Positions 6,807-8,289 of a DNA stretch of 8,289 nucleotides are shown here, piece by piece. The notes beneath the pieces were generated by a model. It saw nothing but the letters and a program-made list of their open reading frames with translations, was not told where the DNA came from and did not search any database. Source of the stretch: Devosia sp. (GTDB taxonomy: Bacteria; Pseudomonadota; Alphaproteobacteria; Rhizobiales; Devosiaceae); assembly GCA_028290245.1 (NCBI GenBank), contig JAQGKG010000449.1, forward strand, positions 1 to 8,289, given 5' to 3'. The first letter of the stretch is position 1. Every line of letters starts with the position of its first letter. The translations under genes were made by a program, and so were the position numbers.

Positions 6807-7685
6807 ATGGCAGCGCGCGCAGTCTGGACCGGTGTGATCAAGATCGCCGAGGTCATCTGTCCGGTGAAAATGTACACCGCCGCCACGACCTCCGACCGCA
6901 TCGCGCTGCATATGGTCAATCGCAAAACCGGCAACCGGCTTCGGCGCGTCTATGTCGATGACAAGACCGACAAGCCGGTCGAGGCCGCCGATCAGGTGAA
7001 GGGCTATGAGACCCACGAAGGCTCATACGTCGTGCTCGAGCCGGAGGAGATCGCGGCCGCGGTTCCCAACAGCGACAAGAGTCTGACCGTCGATGCGTTC
7101 ATCGCGTGCAATCGCATCGAGCCGACCTACTTCGACAAGCCCTATTACCTGTTGCCGGCGTCGGACGCGACCGAGGACAGCTTTGCGCTGATCCGTGATG
7201 CGCTGCGCAACCAGAAAACGGCCGCTATCGCTCACACGGTACTGTTCCGCCGCCTTCGTCCGGTTTTGATCCGAGCGCACCGGGACGGTCTGATCGCGAC
7301 GACCCTGAATTTCGACTATGAGGTGCGGTCTTCCAAGGACGCGTTCAGCGATATCAAGAAGCGCAAGATCGAGCCGGAAATGCTCAAGCTGGCGCAGCAC
7401 ATCCTCAAAACTAAGGCCGGCAAGTTCGAGCCCGAGAAGTTCGAAGATCGCTACGAAGAGGCCTTAGCCGAACTGGTGAAGGCCAAGATCGAAGGCCGCA
7501 ATGTTGTTCCGCTGCGCAGGCCCGAACCCACCAAATCCAACGATCTGCTGGAAGCCCTCCGTATGAGCGCCGGTGGGACCGAAGCTGCCAATGATGAGGC
7601 AGCCCCGAAAAAGGCCAGGGCAACAAAGAAGAAGACCGCGGCGGCTACCAAGCCAGCAACCGCCGCGCGCCGTAAGGCCAGCTAG
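6807..7685 (+). CDS. ku: Ku protein (non-homologous end joining), first paralog
   Basis: From the start at 6807 the protein has 292 residues, typical of bacterial Ku. Ku forms a dimeric ring that threads onto double-strand DNA ends and recruits the ligase LigD. The Ku core covers about residues 5-235: ARAVWTGVIKIAEVICPVKMY at the start, GNRLRRVYVDDKT (42-54), KGYETHEGSYVVLEPEEI (65-82), the EPTYFDKPYYLLP segment (105-117) and FEPEKFEDRYEEALAELVKAK (207-227). The C-terminal tail (about 240-292) includes DLLEALRMS and then is rich in Lys and Ala (KKARATKKKTAAATKPATAARRKA). Such basic tails are known from bacterial Ku proteins, where they can bind DNA. An alternative start at 6789 would add six residues but lacks a ribosome-binding site. 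The gene lies convergent to a second ku and shares the CTAG at 7682-7685 with it as stop codons. The exact paralog number (ku1, ku3 and so on) cannot be assigned here. Confidence 0.96.
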   Translation: MAARAVWTGVIKIAEVICPVKMYTAATTSDRIALHMVNRKTGNRLRRVYVDDKTDKPVEAADQVKGYETHEGSYVVLEPEEIAAAVPNSDKSLTVDAFIACNRIEPTYFDKPYYLLPASDATEDSFALIRDALRNQKTAAIAHTVLFRRLRPVLIRAHRDGLIATTLNFDYEVRSSKDAFSDIKKRKIEPEMLKLAQHILKTKAGKFEPEKFEDRYEEALAELVKAKIEGRNVVPLRRPEPTKSNDLLEALRMSAGGTEAANDEAAPKKARATKKKTAAATKPATAARRKAS

Positions 7686-7701
7686 CGGCGCGGTTTTTTT
7701 T
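7666..7701 (+). terminator. Intrinsic terminator of the + strand ku, overlapping both ku gene ends
   Basis: CGCGCCG (7666-7672) pairs with CGGCGCG (7686-7692) in a seven-base, all-GC stem around a 13-base loop. After one G come eight T (7694-7701). This is a standard Rho-independent terminator for + strand transcription. The left arm is inside the last codons of the + strand ku, the stop codon lies in the loop, and the right arm and T-tract are coding sequence of the - strand ku. There is no matching T-tract for the other direction (no A-run before 7666), so it serves only the + strand gene. Confidence 0.85.
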
Positions 7702-8289
7702 CCGCTTCAGGCTTGCCCTCGAGGCTCTTCTTGAGGGCGGCCATCAGGTCGATGACATTGCTCTGCGGCTCACCGACAGCCTCTTCGTCCTTCTTGGGCT
7801 TGGTCTTCCGCTTGGTCGATTGTTTGGATTTGATGATCTCCAGCAAGCGGTCCTGCACGGGGTCCTTCACCATCGTTTCCGACCACGTGGTGGTCCGATC
7901 CTCGATCAGCTGTTCGACCATCGAGAGCATTTTGGCATCGGGTTTGTCGGCTTTTACACTCTTCCAATACTCGTTCTCGTCACGGACTTCGTCGCCAAAG
8001 CGCAGGGTCCACAGGATGATGCCGTTGTCCCAAGGCTGCAGCATCACCGCGCGCTCGCGTCCGCCCATCACTAGCCGCGATATTCCCACTACGTCCCCCT
8101 CCGCCATGGCCTCGCGGATCACGGTGAATGCCTCTTCGCCGACTTCATCGGCGGGCACCACAAAGTAGGGGCTGTCGTAATACACCCACTCGATGGTTTC
8201 GGATTCGACGAACTCATCGATGTCGATGGTCCTTGCGCTTTCAAGCTGGACGGCGTCGAGGTCTTCTTCCTCCAGGATGACATAGTCGT
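7682..8289 (-). CDS. ku: Ku protein (non-homologous end joining), second paralog, N-terminus beyond the window
   Basis: The frame is open from the right edge (first full codon at 8287-8285) to TAG at 7684-7682, giving 201 residues of the C-terminal two thirds of Ku. It enters at DYVILEEEDLDAV and continues ARTIDIDEFVE, EWVYYDSPYFVVP and DEVGEEAFTVIREAM, the same core order as in the + strand paralog. IILWTLRFGDEVRDENEYW and PDAKMLSMVEQLIE follow, as does a helical KDPVQDRLLEIIKSK. The tail has a basic patch (STKRKTKPKK), a short helix NVIDLMAALKKSLE, and the ending KKPRR. A GTG at 8185 could be taken as a start but would cut through the core, so the gene surely begins right of the window. The two Ku proteins differ strongly in sequence, so they are old paralogs and not a recent duplication. 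Eight consecutive A in its mRNA sense encode the last Lys-Lys. Confidence 0.95.
   Translation of the reverse strand, partial: DYVILEEEDLDAVQLESARTIDIDEFVESETIEWVYYDSPYFVVPADEVGEEAFTVIREAMAEGDVVGISRLVMGGRERAVMLQPWDNGIILWTLRFGDEVRDENEYWKSVKADKPDAKMLSMVEQLIEDRTTTWSETMVKDPVQDRLLEIIKSKQSTKRKTKPKKDEEAVGEPQSNVIDLMAALKKSLEGKPEAEKKPRR

Overview
The window reads as GC-rich alphaproteobacterial chromosome. The Ku pair, the Kdp and Tex protein sequences and a CCCTCCCC-type palindromic intergenic repeat fit Hyphomicrobiales (for example a Devosia- or Rhizobium-like organism). That placement is inference from protein character and base composition, not from a marker gene. There are seven protein genes, no RNA genes, no insertion sequences and no CRISPR arrays. 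No gene-free stretch exceeds 300 bases; the longest is 173 bases between kdpB and kdpC.

Left part (1-4369): the end of a high-affinity potassium uptake operon, all on the + strand, in the order kdpB (C-terminal end only), kdpC, kdpD, kdpE. KdpB is the pump ATPase, KdpC its single-pass partner, KdpD the potassium/turgor sensor kinase and KdpE its response regulator. kdpC, kdpD and kdpE are packed with 1-base spacing or a 4-base overlap. kdpB and kdpC, however, are separated by 173 bases holding a 111-base, strongly palindromic and G-run-rich repeat.

Middle (4370-6744): tex, encoding a full-length 765-residue Tex/YqgF/S1 RNA-binding protein. It follows kdpE after 77 bases with no visible terminator, so read-through from kdp is possible. 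A nine-codon open frame with its own purine-rich ribosome-binding site lies just ahead of tex, in the same frame.

Right part (6745-8289): two genes for bacterial Ku, the DNA-end-binding protein of non-homologous end joining, face each other tail to tail. The first (+) is complete, 292 residues from the best-supported start. The second (-) runs off the right edge and lacks its N-terminus. Their stop codons both lie in one palindromic CTAG, so the genes overlap by four bases. The intrinsic terminator of the + strand ku has its T-tract inside the last codons of the - strand ku. The Ku proteins are clearly different paralogs and could act as a heteromer. A ligD ligase gene may lie beyond the right edge, but none is visible here.

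The most unusual points are the palindromic, quadruplex-capable repeat inside a potassium-transport operon, the interlocked ends of the two ku genes, the nested inverted repeat that overlaps the ku ribosome-binding site, and the mini-ORF before tex. The genes themselves belong to known families; I see no wholly unknown system.
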